A DNA stretch of 64,000 nucleotides from Hoeflea phototrophica DFL-43 (GCF_000154705.2 NZ_CM002917.1:1196461-1260460), one strand, 5' to 3'; positions 1 to 8,997 are shown, numbered from the stretch's first letter. Notes: generated by a model not told the origin, from the letters alone. Program-made: numbers and translations.

Positions 1-3
1 TAT

Positions 4-118
4 TGGACAATTTTCCAGCGGTTGGCCAGTGGGGTTTCGCAAATTGTTCGATTCCTGTTCGTACGGTTTCAAAATCGACATAAAAATGCGCGTGTTTCGG
101 TGCTGGACAATGTGCCAG
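4..118. promoter_or_regulatory. Two copies of a near-palindromic 15-mer upstream of the M20 deacylase gene
   Basis: TGGACAATTTTCCAG at 4-18 and TGGACAATGTGCCAG at 104-118 agree at 13 of 15 positions and start exactly 100 bases apart. Each is roughly palindromic (TGGA...TCCA or GCCA). They lie 60-180 bases before the start at 182, where operators for a transcription factor would be expected. The regulator is unknown and I see no clear promoter boxes. This is pattern evidence only. Confidence 0.3.
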
Positions 119-181
119 ATTGAGCACAACACTGTGGACAGATGCTTCTCGGCGTCGCGTCAAATTGGATAGAAAAATCTT

Positions 182-1345
182 ATGGAACAATTTCTTACAC
201 CTCGTGAGCTTCTCACAAAGCTGGTTTCATTTCCTACCGTCAGCCGCGATACCAACCTGCCGCTGGTGGATTGGGTCGAGGAATATCTCGGCAGTCATGG
301 CATCAAGTCCAGGCGTCTCATGAGTCCCTGTGGCGAAAAGGCACATCTTTATGCCCAGGTCGGTCCGGAGATCGATGGCGGTGTCATCTTGTCGGGTCAC
401 ACCGATGTCGTTCCCGTTGATGGCCAGGCCTGGAGCACCGACCCCTGGACACTCACCGAGCGCGACGGAAAGCTCTTCGGCCGCGGAGCCTGCGACATGA
501 AGGGCTTTGATGCGCTGGCGCTTTACGCCATGACGCGCGCCAAGACCCGTGATCTCAAGCGTCCTCTGCAACTGGCCTTTTCCTTTGACGAAGAGGTTGG
601 CTGCGCCGCCGTGGTTGATCTGGTCGAGGCGATGCTTGGCGAATTGCCGAAAGCGCGCGAGGTTCTGGTGGGTGAGCCGACCATGATGAAGGTGGTTTCA
701 GGCCACAAGGGCGGGCTTGGATACAAGGTCCATGTCCGCGGCTTCGAGGTGCATTCGTCGCTTCTGCCCTATGGCGTGAGCGCGATCATGCAGGCGGCGA
801 AGCTGATCGACTGGGCCAATCAGAAAAATGCCGAAAATGCGGCCAGCGCGCCCTCGGACCTTGCCGCACCGTTTGATCCGCCTTTCACCACGCTGCATGT
901 GGGAACGATAGAAGGCGGCACAGCCCACAATATCACGGCCAAGGACTGCAGTTTCTTCATCGAGTTCCGCTTCGTGCCGGGCGAAAGCCCTGATGACTGG
1001 GCGAAAGCGTTTGAGGCGAAGGCCGCCGAACTGACTGCCGAAATGCAGAAGATCCAACCCGACACCGGGATCGATCTCGTCCGTGGCTTCGGGGTTCCCG
1101 CGCTGGCGCCTGAAGCTGATGGCGCCGCCGAAGCGCTGGCTCGCCGCCTCACCGGCGACAATGGCAGCCATGTGGTCAGCTACGGCACGGAAGGCAGCCA
1201 GTTCCAGACCCGCGGTTACTCCACCGTGATCTGCGGGCCGGGCGACATTGCCCAGGCCCATCAGCCCGACGAGTTCCTGTCGCTCGAGCAACTGGCCGCA
1301 GGCGAGGGCTTTATGGATCGCTTGCTCGACCATCTCTGCGCCTGA
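182..1345 (+). CDS. argE: Acetylornithine deacetylase / M20 family metallo-deacylase
   Basis: 387 aa, the usual length for ArgE. It is a cytosolic zinc-dependent amidase of the M20/M28 superfamily; ArgE releases acetate and ornithine from N-acetylornithine. Visible are the first metal motif SGHTDVVP (His73, Asp75), the bridging motif GRGACDMKG (Asp105), the catalytic Glu pair in FDEEVGC and a late GTEGSQF loop. There is no signal peptide. The start at 182 has no good ribosome site, but the N-terminus fits the family. It converges on the arginine operon at 1382-5661, so a salvage or catabolic deacylation of an acylated arginine or ornithine is as likely as biosynthesis. The fold is certain, the exact substrate is not. 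Confidence 0.8.
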   Translation: MEQFLTPRELLTKLVSFPTVSRDTNLPLVDWVEEYLGSHGIKSRRLMSPCGEKAHLYAQVGPEIDGGVILSGHTDVVPVDGQAWSTDPWTLTERDGKLFGRGACDMKGFDALALYAMTRAKTRDLKRPLQLAFSFDEEVGCAAVVDLVEAMLGELPKAREVLVGEPTMMKVVSGHKGGLGYKVHVRGFEVHSSLLPYGVSAIMQAAKLIDWANQKNAENAASAPSDLAAPFDPPFTTLHVGTIEGGTAHNITAKDCSFFIEFRFVPGESPDDWAKAFEAKAAELTAEMQKIQPDTGIDLVRGFGVPALAPEADGAAEALARRLTGDNGSHVVSYGTEGSQFQTRGYSTVICGPGDIAQAHQPDEFLSLEQLAAGEGFMDRLLDHLCA

Positions 1346-1369
1346 CGGAGCAAAAAGCAGCCTGCTCCG
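1346..1369. terminator. Hairpin in the convergent argE/aruI gap
   Basis: CGGAGCA (1346-1352) pairs perfectly with TGCTCCG (1363-1369) around a 10-base loop. It starts right after the argE stop and precedes the aruI stop on the other strand, so it may serve as a bidirectional terminator. There is no long T tract, which weakens the call. Confidence 0.35.
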
Positions 1370-1381
1370 GGCTGGTTAAAC

Positions 1382-2983
1382 TCAGTCCTTGCCGCTATCG
1401 AGATACTCGATCACGCAGGGCCGGGGCAGGGTGGAGAGGGCTTCGGCCAGCTCCCCCGGATCCGACACCTGGCGCGAAGGCAGGCCGAAAGCTTTGGCGA
1501 TGACTGAGAAATCGGGAGCCGACGGCGTCACCCCGATCGGGGTGATGTCAGCGGAAACCATTGAGGTTTCGATTTCCAGATAGCCGGAATTGTTCCAGAC
1601 CAGAAAGGCCACATCGGCGTTGCAATCGCGCGCGCTGCCGAGTTCTGCCAATGTGAACTGAAAGCCCCCGTCACCCAGAATGGCAACCGCGGGCCGTCCT
1701 GGATGACCAAGGGCTGCGCCAATCGCTGCCGGCGCGGCGTATCCAAGCGTTCCGAATCCGCTTGCGGAGTTGAACCAGGATACAGGCCGGGGCGCCTCCA
1801 CATACATGTTGCCGGCATAGACCAATTGCGTGGAGTCGCCCACGATCGTTGCATCGGGCAGTGTCTTCCAGATGTCCTGAACCATCGCCACGAACTCGAG
1901 GTAGCTGTCGCCGATGTCCGTCAGGGCGGATTTGCGCGCCGCAGCCGCTCGCTTTGCGGCATCTGAGGCGGGGGTGTTTTTCGTCCATGCTGCGGAATTG
2001 CCGAGCATTGACGCCAGAAAGGCTCCCAGATCAGCCTGGATCGCAAGCGCCGGCTTGGCGCCATGAACAAGTTTTGCGGCGTCGATATCGACGCGTATCA
2101 GGTTTGCAGGCAGCTTGAAGCCGCCATCCTCATACATGTCGATGTCGGTGGGTCCCAGCTCCGTGCCCAGAGCCAGCACCAGATCGGACTGGTTCAGCAA
2201 TTCCCGCACGCTTTCCAGCGATGGGCTCGCCGGCACATCGAGCGCATGACCGGCCATGATCCCGCGGGCATTGATGGTGCTGACCAGCGGCGCGCCAAGC
2301 GCTTCTGCAAAGTCGCGCAGTGCATTGGCATGGCGGACCGCGCCGCCACCGGCAAGGATCACCGGGTGGCTGCTTGCGGCGCACAGTTGCGCGGCCGATT
2401 CGAGGCTCTCAGGTGAGGCCTGCAACGGTTTGAATCGCGGCATCTCGAAACCCGCATCCGGTGCAGGCAGCTTCATCACATCGGTCGGAATTTCGATATG
2501 AACCGGACCGGGCCGTCCGCTTGTCATCACTGAAAAGGCCTTTGCCAGAACCTCGCCAAGCCGTGCCGGTTCCTTAAGCGTGTGCGACCACAGCGCAACG
2601 CTGCGCATAAGGCCTGCCTGGTCCGGTAATTCATGCAGATGCCCGTGCCCCTGACCCAGCGTCGCTGTGGCATTGACGCCCGAAATCACCAGCATCGGAA
2701 TGCTGTCGGCACGTGCCTGTGCCATTGCGGTTAGCACATTGGTCACACCTGGACCGGTGATAAGGAAACACACTCCTGGACGCCCGGTCACCCGCGCATA
2801 TCCGTCCGCCATGAACCCTGCGCCCTGTTCATGCCGCGGCGTGATGTGCCGGATCTTGCTTTCAGCCAGGCCCCGGTAGAGTTCGATGGTGTGAACGCCC
2901 GGAATGCCGAACACCGTGTCCACACCGGCCTGTTCGAGCATGCTGACGAGCGCTTCGCCGACGGAGGGTGTTACGGCGCTCAT
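1382..2983 (-). CDS. aruI: 5-guanidino-2-oxopentanoate (2-ketoarginine) decarboxylase, ThDP-dependent
   Basis: 533 aa ThDP enzyme of the acetolactate-synthase superfamily. The N-terminal PYR domain carries the cofactor-activating Glu52 in RHEQGAGF. The C-terminal domain carries the ThDP-Mg motif, opening GDGGFQFT and closing LVWNN. AruI decarboxylates 2-ketoarginine to 4-guanidinobutyraldehyde in the arginine transaminase pathway known from Pseudomonas. The assignment over a generic acetolactate synthase rests on the adjoining aminotransferase, whose start overlaps the end of this unit by 4 bases (2980-2983), and on the lack of a small regulatory subunit gene. It is the last gene of the operon 5661 to 1382. 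The next enzymes of the pathway, an aldehyde dehydrogenase and guanidinobutyrase, are not alongside. Confidence 0.82.
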   Translation of the reverse strand: MSAVTPSVGEALVSMLEQAGVDTVFGIPGVHTIELYRGLAESKIRHITPRHEQGAGFMADGYARVTGRPGVCFLITGPGVTNVLTAMAQARADSIPMLVISGVNATATLGQGHGHLHELPDQAGLMRSVALWSHTLKEPARLGEVLAKAFSVMTSGRPGPVHIEIPTDVMKLPAPDAGFEMPRFKPLQASPESLESAAQLCAASSHPVILAGGGAVRHANALRDFAEALGAPLVSTINARGIMAGHALDVPASPSLESVRELLNQSDLVLALGTELGPTDIDMYEDGGFKLPANLIRVDIDAAKLVHGAKPALAIQADLGAFLASMLGNSAAWTKNTPASDAAKRAAAARKSALTDIGDSYLEFVAMVQDIWKTLPDATIVGDSTQLVYAGNMYVEAPRPVSWFNSASGFGTLGYAAPAAIGAALGHPGRPAVAILGDGGFQFTLAELGSARDCNADVAFLVWNNSGYLEIETSMVSADITPIGVTPSAPDFSVIAKAFGLPSRQVSDPGELAEALSTLPRPCVIEYLDSGKD

Positions 2984-4155
2984 TGCCGCGCCTCCACGAA
3001 TGCCGCGATGCGACCACAGGCGGCTTCCACCATTTCATCGGGAACCGTCAGGCTCAGCCGGATCAGATTGCCCGCGTTTTCCCCGAATGAGGAGCCTGGC
3101 ATCACAGCCACACCATGCTCCAGCAGCCGCCAGGCGAAGCTCTCGCCGTCCAGCCCTGTGGCGGAGACATCGACGATGATGAACATCCCCGCTTGCGGGC
3201 GGTAGGGAACCAGGCCCGGAAGCGCTTCAAGCCGGTCGGCAAAAAGGTTGGAACGCCGTTTGTAATCGGTCCGCATCTGCTTCGATGTGGCAATGTCGGA
3301 GTTGAGCGCAAAGGCGGTCATGTCGGCGATGAAAGGCTGGTTGCCGAACAGCATGGTTTCCGACAGCGGCAGCAGTTTTTCGCAGAACTCACGTGGGCCG
3401 ACCGCCCATCCGCTGCGGAATCCGGGTGCGGCATGGGACTTCGAGATCGAGGACAGCGCTATGGTCCGCTCGGCGAGTGCGGGATCGTCAAATGGCGAGG
3501 CGAAAACGCCGTCAAACACCAGCTCCTCATAGACCTCGTCGGAAACGATCCAGAGATCATGCGCCTTGCACACAGCCCCGATGCGCGAGATCTCCTCGGC
3601 GCTGAGAACCGCGCCGCTGGGGTTCTGCGGTGAGTTCAGCAGCAGCACCCGTGATTTTGGCGTGATCGCAGCCTCGAGATCCTCGGCGCTGAGCCGGAAG
3701 CCGTTTTCCGCCTTCAGCGGAACCGATTCCCGATGCGCACCGCTGGCCCGGATGACCCCTTCATAGGTGGCGTAGAACGGATCGCCGACAAGCACTCCGT
3801 CGCCCGGTCCGGTCAAGCCCATCAGTGTGGCGAACAACGCCGTCTGAGTGCCCGGGAAGCACATCACATTGGAGGTGTCGACGCCCGCGCGCCGGCGTGC
3901 ATAGCGCGCGGCGATCGCTTCGAGCAGCTCCGGTTCGCCGCGGCCGCTGGAATAGCCGGTCCGGCCCGCAATCATCGACCGGTGACAGACTTCGAAGAGT
4001 TGCGGATCGGGCGGAAGGTCGGGCTCTCCGATGGTAAGCTCGATGATGTCCGCGCCTTCGCGCTTCATCTCCCGGCAGCGTTGGTGGATGGCCCATTTCG
4101 CACCACCTGTGTCGGCAAGACGGTCTGTAATCGCCGCATATTGCATGATGGTCAT
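2980..4155 (-). CDS. aruH: Arginine:pyruvate aminotransferase, PLP-dependent class I/II
   Basis: 391 aa fold-type I aminotransferase. Visible are NSPQNPSG (Asn178), SDEVYE (Asp206, pyridine nitrogen contact), the PLP lysine in SSISKSHA (Lys239) and the phosphate-binding FRSGW after it. AruH transfers the amino group of arginine to pyruvate, giving 2-ketoarginine and alanine. Its stop overlaps the aruI start and its start overlaps the TetR stop, each by 4 bases, so the three are translationally coupled. It could also be a broad-specificity aspartate-type transaminase. Pairing with AruI is the reason for the arginine call. Confidence 0.82.
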   Translation of the reverse strand: MTIMQYAAITDRLADTGGAKWAIHQRCREMKREGADIIELTIGEPDLPPDPQLFEVCHRSMIAGRTGYSSGRGEPELLEAIAARYARRRAGVDTSNVMCFPGTQTALFATLMGLTGPGDGVLVGDPFYATYEGVIRASGAHRESVPLKAENGFRLSAEDLEAAITPKSRVLLLNSPQNPSGAVLSAEEISRIGAVCKAHDLWIVSDEVYEELVFDGVFASPFDDPALAERTIALSSISKSHAAPGFRSGWAVGPREFCEKLLPLSETMLFGNQPFIADMTAFALNSDIATSKQMRTDYKRRSNLFADRLEALPGLVPYRPQAGMFIIVDVSATGLDGESFAWRLLEHGVAVMPGSSFGENAGNLIRLSLTVPDEMVEAACGRIAAFVEARQ

Positions 4156-4781
4156 TCCCTGAAGGTTTTCGCGTCAATTCCGAGCACTGTTGCCACGGAA
4201 TCAAGTGCGATCCGCACCACGTCGAGTTTTGAAAAGTCATCGCCGCCCATGGATATTTCGATCCAGAGCCCGTCCAGAAGCGCGTTGATGACAATGGCTT
4301 TCTGCAGCACCTGCTGCTTGCTGAGCCTGGATCCCTGTTCGGCCATGGCTTCACCGACCAGACGCTCGATCAGGTCACGGAACGCCTGATAGCCTTCCCG
4401 GTGCACCTCAGCCATGACCGGGTCGGAGTGAACCGTGCCGATGAAGGAGGCCCAGATCGATAGCGCCCGACCGTCCGCCACCGGTGGAGTCACGCTGGCG
4501 CGTACCAGGCCGGCAAGCCGGGATATGGCGGAACCATTTCCGCAACCGGCTTCAGCGGCAGCAATCAGTTCGGCAATGAACTGTTTGTATGCCGCGCTGA
4601 CCATCCGTTCCTTGTTGTCGAAGTAACGCCGGATCAGACCCGGTGTGACGCCGGCACGCAACGCCACTTCCCGCACGGTCGCGCCGGCGAGCCCGAGTTC
4701 CGCGATGCTGTCGAGCGTGGCCGCGATCAGATCTTGCTGCCGCACGGCTTCCGGCTCCCGATGGAATGGACGCCGTGTCAT
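4152..4781 (-). CDS. TetR-family regulator (BetI-like) of the arginine operon
   Basis: 209 aa from the start MTRRPFHREPEAVRQQ. An upstream in-frame extension to 4865 would run into the neighbouring gene and is unlikely. The N-terminal helix-turn-helix reads GLAGATVREVALRAGVTPG, followed by the TetR signature LIRRYFDNKERM. The layout, with a short basic N-terminus and TLDSIAELG, resembles BetI-type repressors. It sits inside the operon, 10 bases after the dimethylargininase-like gene and overlapping aruH by 4 bases. It is probably an autorepressor acting at the divergent promoter 5662-5773, with arginine or a ketoarginine metabolite as a plausible inducer (inference). Confidence 0.75.
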   Translation of the reverse strand: MTRRPFHREPEAVRQQDLIAATLDSIAELGLAGATVREVALRAGVTPGLIRRYFDNKERMVSAAYKQFIAELIAAAEAGCGNGSAISRLAGLVRASVTPPVADGRALSIWASFIGTVHSDPVMAEVHREGYQAFRDLIERLVGEAMAEQGSRLSKQQVLQKAIVINALLDGLWIEISMGGDDFSKLDVVRIALDSVATVLGIDAKTFRE

Positions 4782-4791
4782 GGCCTTCTCC

Positions 4792-5661
4792 TCAAGCCCG
4801 CCAGACTGGACGAGTAAGGCAGGTCGGGCCGCCTTCACACGGGATGCAGAGCGCATCGGCGGCAAAACTTGTGACCTTGCATCCGGCCTGTTCCATCAAT
4901 GCCCGGGTCTTGGGAAATCCCTCGACCATGAGCACATTGCCGGGAGTCAGGGCCAGCACATTGAGATTGAGGCCGTTGGAGGCGTCGAATTCGTCACGCG
5001 GCGCCTCCACCAGCGTGTAGCCCCTGTCTTTCAGCAACTGCCAGAAACCGACAGGCAGCATCGGTGCGAACACCAGGGCAAGTTTTTCATCAAGCGGCGA
5101 CATGACCGACATCAGATGCAGGCAGGCCTCCGCGCCATTGCCGAGCGGCAAGTCGTAGCCCAGAACGCTCACCCCCAGTGGTGCCAGAATCTTGGAGAGC
5201 TGTTCGATGCCCGCTTGATTGGTGCGCACGCCGCGGCCGACAGCGAGTGTTTTCGAATCGACCCAGATGCAGTCGCCGCCCTCAACCGAGCCAGGCGCGG
5301 AAATCTTGCCCAGAATCGGAATTCCCGCCACCTGGTAGGCCGCTTCGTGCAGATCGGGCTCTTTCATCCGGCCGGGCTTCCCCATGCGCAGGATGACCGC
5401 GCCCTTGTCGGTCATCAGCGACGGGTCATGGGTGAACATCGCATCCGCCAGCCCGTCGCCATTGTCCTCAAGCCAGATGATCTCGGCGCCGGAGGCCGCA
5501 ACATGATCGGCAAACACACCGAACTGTGCCACCGCCTTCGCGCCGTCAAAGCCGGGGCCGTAGTGCCAATCCTCTGCCTTGGCCGAAATCAGGCTGTCAC
5601 CGGGCCGGCGCATCAGCACCCGCTTGAGCGCGGGCGTCATCGATTGAGATCCGTATGTCAT
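4792..5661 (-). CDS. Dimethylarginine dimethylaminohydrolase / amidinotransferase-family hydrolase
   Basis: 289 aa member of the guanidino-modifying enzyme superfamily. The catalytic set is visible: EGGD (Glu127-Asp130), the general-base His182 in ACLHLM and the nucleophile Cys281 in GGPTCLTRP near the C-terminus. DDAH hydrolyses methylated arginines to citrulline and methylamines; related enzymes act on arginine. It is first in the operon with TetR, aruH and aruI, so the operon may take both methylarginines and arginine. An internal start at 5640 (MTPALKRV) is an alternative. Substrate choice between ADMA, arginine and other guanidino compounds cannot be read from sequence. Confidence 0.78.
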   Translation of the reverse strand: MTYGSQSMTPALKRVLMRRPGDSLISAKAEDWHYGPGFDGAKAVAQFGVFADHVAASGAEIIWLEDNGDGLADAMFTHDPSLMTDKGAVILRMGKPGRMKEPDLHEAAYQVAGIPILGKISAPGSVEGGDCIWVDSKTLAVGRGVRTNQAGIEQLSKILAPLGVSVLGYDLPLGNGAEACLHLMSVMSPLDEKLALVFAPMLPVGFWQLLKDRGYTLVEAPRDEFDASNGLNLNVLALTPGNVLMVEGFPKTRALMEQAGCKVTSFAADALCIPCEGGPTCLTRPVWRA

Positions 5662-5773
5662 GGGAAGGTCCAGTATGAGGATATGAAGATGATGAAATTA
5701 TACACTTGATTAATTACTCCGCAAGGGCCACGATTGATCAAAATCGCTCCCGACGGAGCATCAGAGGGAACGA
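5662..5773. promoter_or_regulatory. Divergent promoter region, arginine operon / amino acid ABC importer
   Basis: 112 bases between two divergent starts. CGATTGATCAAAATCG at 5731-5746 has 5-base inverted arms (CGATT/AATCG) and is the best operator candidate for the TetR protein. A small hairpin GCTCC-CGAC-GGAGC at 5746-5759 overlaps its end. The importer start at 5774 is preceded by GAGGGAACGA, a usable ribosome site. AT-rich sequence near 5695-5715 could hold promoter boxes but none is convincing. Confidence 0.35.
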
Positions 5774-6580
5774 ATGAGCAGTCTGCAATCCGGCTCTTCA
5801 GCCAGTTCAAACGAAACCCCGCCGGCCGTGGATATTGACGGCCTGCACAAATGGTTTGGTGACCTTGAAGTGCTCAAGGGTGTTTCGCTGTCGGCGCAAA
5901 ATGGCGATGTCGTCGCCATCATCGGCGGCTCGGGGTCCGGCAAGTCCACCATGCTGCGGTGTGTCAACATGTTGGAGCTGCCGACCAAGGGCAAAATCAG
6001 CATTCAGGGCGAAACAATCTCCATGAAACCCGATGGCCGGGGCGGTTTGCAGCCGGCCAATGCTGCCCAGCTTCGCCGCATCCGCACCAGGCTTGCGATG
6101 GTGTTTCAAAGCTTCAATCTCTGGCAGCATATGACCGTGCTTGGCAACATCATTGAAGCGCCGGTGCAGGTCATGGGCGTCAAGCGCGATGATGCGATTG
6201 CGCGGGCCGAAAAGCTGCTTGACCGTGTCGGCCTGTCCGACAAGCGGGATGTCTACCCTTCCTTTCTCTCCGGTGGTCAGCAACAGCGTGCGGCGATCGC
6301 CCGCGCTCTTGCTGTTGAGCCGGACGTGATGCTTTTCGACGAGCCCACCTCGGCGCTTGACCCTGAACTGGTGGGCGAAGTGCTGGCCGTGATCGCCGAT
6401 CTGGCACGTGAAGGCCGTACCATGCTGTTGGTCACCCATGAAATGAAGTTTGCCCGCGAGGTCGCCAATCAGGTCGTGTTTCTGGCCGACGGGGTCATCG
6501 CGGAGCAGGGGCCGCCGGAAACGATTTACAGTGCGCCGAAATCGGAGCGCTTGAAAAAATTCCTTGCGACTGTTCAATAG
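5774..6580 (+). CDS. Polar amino acid ABC transporter ATP-binding protein
   Basis: 268 aa ATPase of the HisP/ArtP/GlnQ group. Walker A is GGSGSGKST (residues 51-59), the signature LSGGQQQR, Walker [13 protein letters not shown] and the switch histidine is in LLVTHEMKF. It powers uptake through the permease pair at 7474-8984. It is the first gene of a four-gene operon (ATPase, binding protein, two permeases), divergent from the arginine catabolic operon, which points to arginine, methylarginine or another basic amino acid. The N-terminal ~18 residues are an extra low-complexity stretch before the nucleotide-binding domain. Confidence 0.9.
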   Translation: MSSLQSGSSASSNETPPAVDIDGLHKWFGDLEVLKGVSLSAQNGDVVAIIGGSGSGKSTMLRCVNMLELPTKGKISIQGETISMKPDGRGGLQPANAAQLRRIRTRLAMVFQSFNLWQHMTVLGNIIEAPVQVMGVKRDDAIARAEKLLDRVGLSDKRDVYPSFLSGGQQQRAAIARALAVEPDVMLFDEPTSALDPELVGEVLAVIADLAREGRTMLLVTHEMKFAREVANQVVFLADGVIAEQGPPETIYSAPKSERLKKFLATVQ

Positions 6581-6628
6581 TCCAAGGCTCAATGGGCAAA
6601 GCCCGAAATCTCTAACAGGGGAAACTCT

Positions 6629-7399
6629 ATGAACACCAAGATCATCACAGCAATCGCCGCTTTCGGCATGACGCTTGCGGCCCAAGCGGCTTCCGCTGAA
6701 ACCGTGCGCGTCGGTGTTGCCGCCGAACCTTACCCGCCGTTCACCGAGCCGGATGCTTCCGGCAACTGGACCGGCTGGGAAATTGAATTCATGAACGCCG
6801 TATGCGCCGAAGCCAAGCTCGATTGCGTGGTCACTCCGGTTGCCTGGGACGGCATCATTCCGGCGCTGACCTCGAACAAGATCGACGCCATCATCGGCTC
6901 GATGTCGATCACCGAAGAGCGGATGAAAACCATCGATTTCTCCGACAAGTACTACAACACCCCGTCGGTGATCGCGACCGCCAAGGACTCGGGCATCACA
7001 CCTGATGCTGCTGGCCTCGCCGACAAGATCATCGGCGTTCAGGTTTCCACCATCCACCAGGATTACGTGACCACGCATTTTGGTGACGCAGTTGCCGAGA
7101 TCAAGGAATATCAGACCCAGGACGAAGCCAACCAGGATCTGGCCGCCGGTCGCGTCGACGCCATCATGGCCGATTCGCTCGCACTTGACGCCTTCGTCAA
7201 ATCCGACACCTGCTGCGAAATCGTCGGCGCTGTCGAAGATGATCCGGCAATCCTCGGTGCCGGCGTTGGCGTCGGCCTTCGCAAGGGCGACGACGCGCTG
7301 CGCGAAAAGTTCAACACCGCCATCGCGACAATCCGCGAGAACGGCACCTATGCCGAATTCTCGAAGGCCTATTTCGACTTCGACATCTACGGCAAGTAA
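6629..7399 (+). CDS. Amino acid ABC transporter substrate-binding protein
   Basis: 256 aa periplasmic binding protein of the lysine/arginine/ornithine cluster (SBP_bac_3). It has a Sec signal peptide with an AAQAASAE cleavage region, then the opening motif RVGVAAEPYPPFTEPD. GWEIEFMNAV and GSMSITEERMKTIDFSDKYY are standard for this family. A good ribosome site (AGGGGAAACTCT) precedes the ATG. A strong hairpin follows at 7429-7459. Ligand specificity is inferred from the neighbouring arginine genes. Confidence 0.9.
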   Translation: MNTKIITAIAAFGMTLAAQAASAETVRVGVAAEPYPPFTEPDASGNWTGWEIEFMNAVCAEAKLDCVVTPVAWDGIIPALTSNKIDAIIGSMSITEERMKTIDFSDKYYNTPSVIATAKDSGITPDAAGLADKIIGVQVSTIHQDYVTTHFGDAVAEIKEYQTQDEANQDLAAGRVDAIMADSLALDAFVKSDTCCEIVGAVEDDPAILGAGVGVGLRKGDDALREKFNTAIATIRENGTYAEFSKAYFDFDIYGK

Positions 7400-7428
7400 T
7401 ATGCCTGAACTGGCGCCATGCGCTCCAG

Positions 7429-7459
7429 CCAGGCCGGCGGGTCCAACCTGCCGGCCTGG
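7429..7459 (+). terminator. Strong intergenic hairpin after the binding-protein gene
   Basis: CCAGGCCGGC (7429-7438) pairs perfectly with GCCGGCCTGG (7450-7459). The stem extends through GGGT/ACCT with one wobble pair, giving about 14 pairs and a 3-base loop. No T run follows, so it is more likely a partial terminator or a 3-prime RNA protector, raising binding protein over permease output, than a full stop. Confidence 0.5.
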
Positions 7460-7473
7460 AATGGTAACTTCAA

Positions 7474-8205
7474 ATGATTGAGTGGGTTGCGGGCCTCGCA
7501 GCCTGGGAGCTTCTGGCGCTCGAGCCGCCGGGCTGGGGCGGTGTGCTGCTCAAAGGCCTCGCGGTTTCGCTTCAGGTCGCTGTCGGCGGCTACGTCCTTG
7601 GCTTCCTGATCGGCATCGGCGGCGCGGCGGGCAAGCTCTATGGCGGCCCGATCCTGCGGGACATTCTCGATGTCTACACCACCCTGGTGCGCGCCGTGCC
7701 GGAACTGGTGCTTATCCTGCTGCTCTATTATGCCGGAACCGATGCGCTCAATCAGTTCATGGCGCTGATCGGTGCCGAACCGATGGACATAAGCGGTCTG
7801 GCTGCCGGCATCTTCGTGATCGGGGTGGTGCAGGGTGCATATCAGACAGAAGTCCTTCGCGGCGCCTTCAAGGCCGTGCCCCATGGCCAGATCGAGGCGG
7901 CACGCGCCTATGGCATGACGTCGTTCCAGGTGCTTCGGCGTATAACGCTGCCCGGCATGTTGCCGCATGCGGTGCCGGGGCTCGCCAATCTCTGGCTGAT
8001 CGCCACCAAGGACACAGCGCTGCTGGCCGTTGTCGGTGTCGCGGAGCTGACCCTGGTGACACGACAGGCCGGAGGCACGACCAAATCCTACTTCCTGTTT
8101 TTCTTCGCAGCCGGCCTTCTTTATCTGATGGTCACGCTGATCTCCAATGTCGGCATCCGCCGGATTGAACGCTATGCCCGGCGCGGCATGCCGGCGGTGC
8201 GCTGA
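7474..8205 (+). CDS. Amino acid ABC transporter permease (first of pair)
   Basis: 243 aa integral inner-membrane protein of the HisQ/HisM type. The conserved EAA loop is seen as EAARAYGMTSFQVLRRITLPGM. Several hydrophobic segments are evident, for example VGGYVLGFLIGIGGAAG and ELVLILLLYYAG. It overlaps the next permease by one base (TGATG at 8203-8207), so the two are coupled. It forms the channel with the second permease; energy comes from the ATPase at 5774. Confidence 0.9.
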   Translation: MIEWVAGLAAWELLALEPPGWGGVLLKGLAVSLQVAVGGYVLGFLIGIGGAAGKLYGGPILRDILDVYTTLVRAVPELVLILLLYYAGTDALNQFMALIGAEPMDISGLAAGIFVIGVVQGAYQTEVLRGAFKAVPHGQIEAARAYGMTSFQVLRRITLPGMLPHAVPGLANLWLIATKDTALLAVVGVAELTLVTRQAGGTTKSYFLFFFAAGLLYLMVTLISNVGIRRIERYARRGMPAVR

Positions 8206-8984
8206 TGGGGCCCGAACTCAGAAGCTGGAAAGAGCCGCACCGTCTGGTGCTTCTTGCCATCGGCGTCGGCATCATCATCTTTGCGGCGGTTTACATGCGC
8301 TGGGACTGGCTGCCGCGCTATTCGGGACGGCTGGTCGAAGGTGTCGGCACCACATTGTGGCTGTTGTTCCTGACCAGCGCGCTGGGTTTCCTGTTCGCAG
8401 TGCCGCTCGGCCTTGCCCAGGCGGCGGGGCCGGTCTGGCTGTCCGCGCCGGCGCGCATGTTCTGCACCGTGATCCGCGGCACACCGCTGCTGTTGCAATT
8501 GTGGCTTCTGTATTACGGCCTCGGGTCGCTGTTTGCCTTCTGGCCGGAGATCCGCCAGTCCTGGGCCTGGCCCTATCTGCGCTCGGCGTGGCCTTATGGT
8601 GTGCTGGCGCTGACGATGTCCTTCGCGGCCTATGAAGGCGAGGTGATGCGCGGCGCCTTTGCCGGCGTGCCGAAGGGAGAGCTCGAGGCGGGCCGCGCCT
8701 ATGGCATGTCGCCTTTCACCGTGTTCCGGCGGATCTGGTTGCCGCGTGCCATCCACCGCGCGCTCCCGACACTGGCCGGTGAAACCGTGCTGCAGCTCAA
8801 GGCCACGCCGCTGGTCGCCACCATCACCGTGGTCGATGTCTATGCCATCATCTCGCGCGTCCGGCAGGACACCTATCTTACCTATGAGCCGCTGCTGCTG
8901 CTGGCGCTGATCTACATGATGCTGACCGGCGTTCTGGTTCTCGCCTTCCGCTGGCTTGAGGCCAGGGTTCCCGTCAAGGGTTAG
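8205..8984 (+). CDS. Amino acid ABC transporter permease (second of pair)
   Basis: 259 aa inner-membrane permease of the same family as its neighbour. The EAA loop reads LEAGRAYGMSPFTVFRRIWL. It has several predicted membrane spans, the last ending near the C-terminal RWLEARVPVKG. It overlaps the preceding gene by one base and ends 13 bases before the convergent GlxA-type regulator gene. It completes the ABC operon. Confidence 0.9.
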   Translation: MGPELRSWKEPHRLVLLAIGVGIIIFAAVYMRWDWLPRYSGRLVEGVGTTLWLLFLTSALGFLFAVPLGLAQAAGPVWLSAPARMFCTVIRGTPLLLQLWLLYYGLGSLFAFWPEIRQSWAWPYLRSAWPYGVLALTMSFAAYEGEVMRGAFAGVPKGELEAGRAYGMSPFTVFRRIWLPRAIHRALPTLAGETVLQLKATPLVATITVVDVYAIISRVRQDTYLTYEPLLLLALIYMMLTGVLVLAFRWLEARVPVKG

Positions 8985-8997
8985 ACCTGCAACGGGA

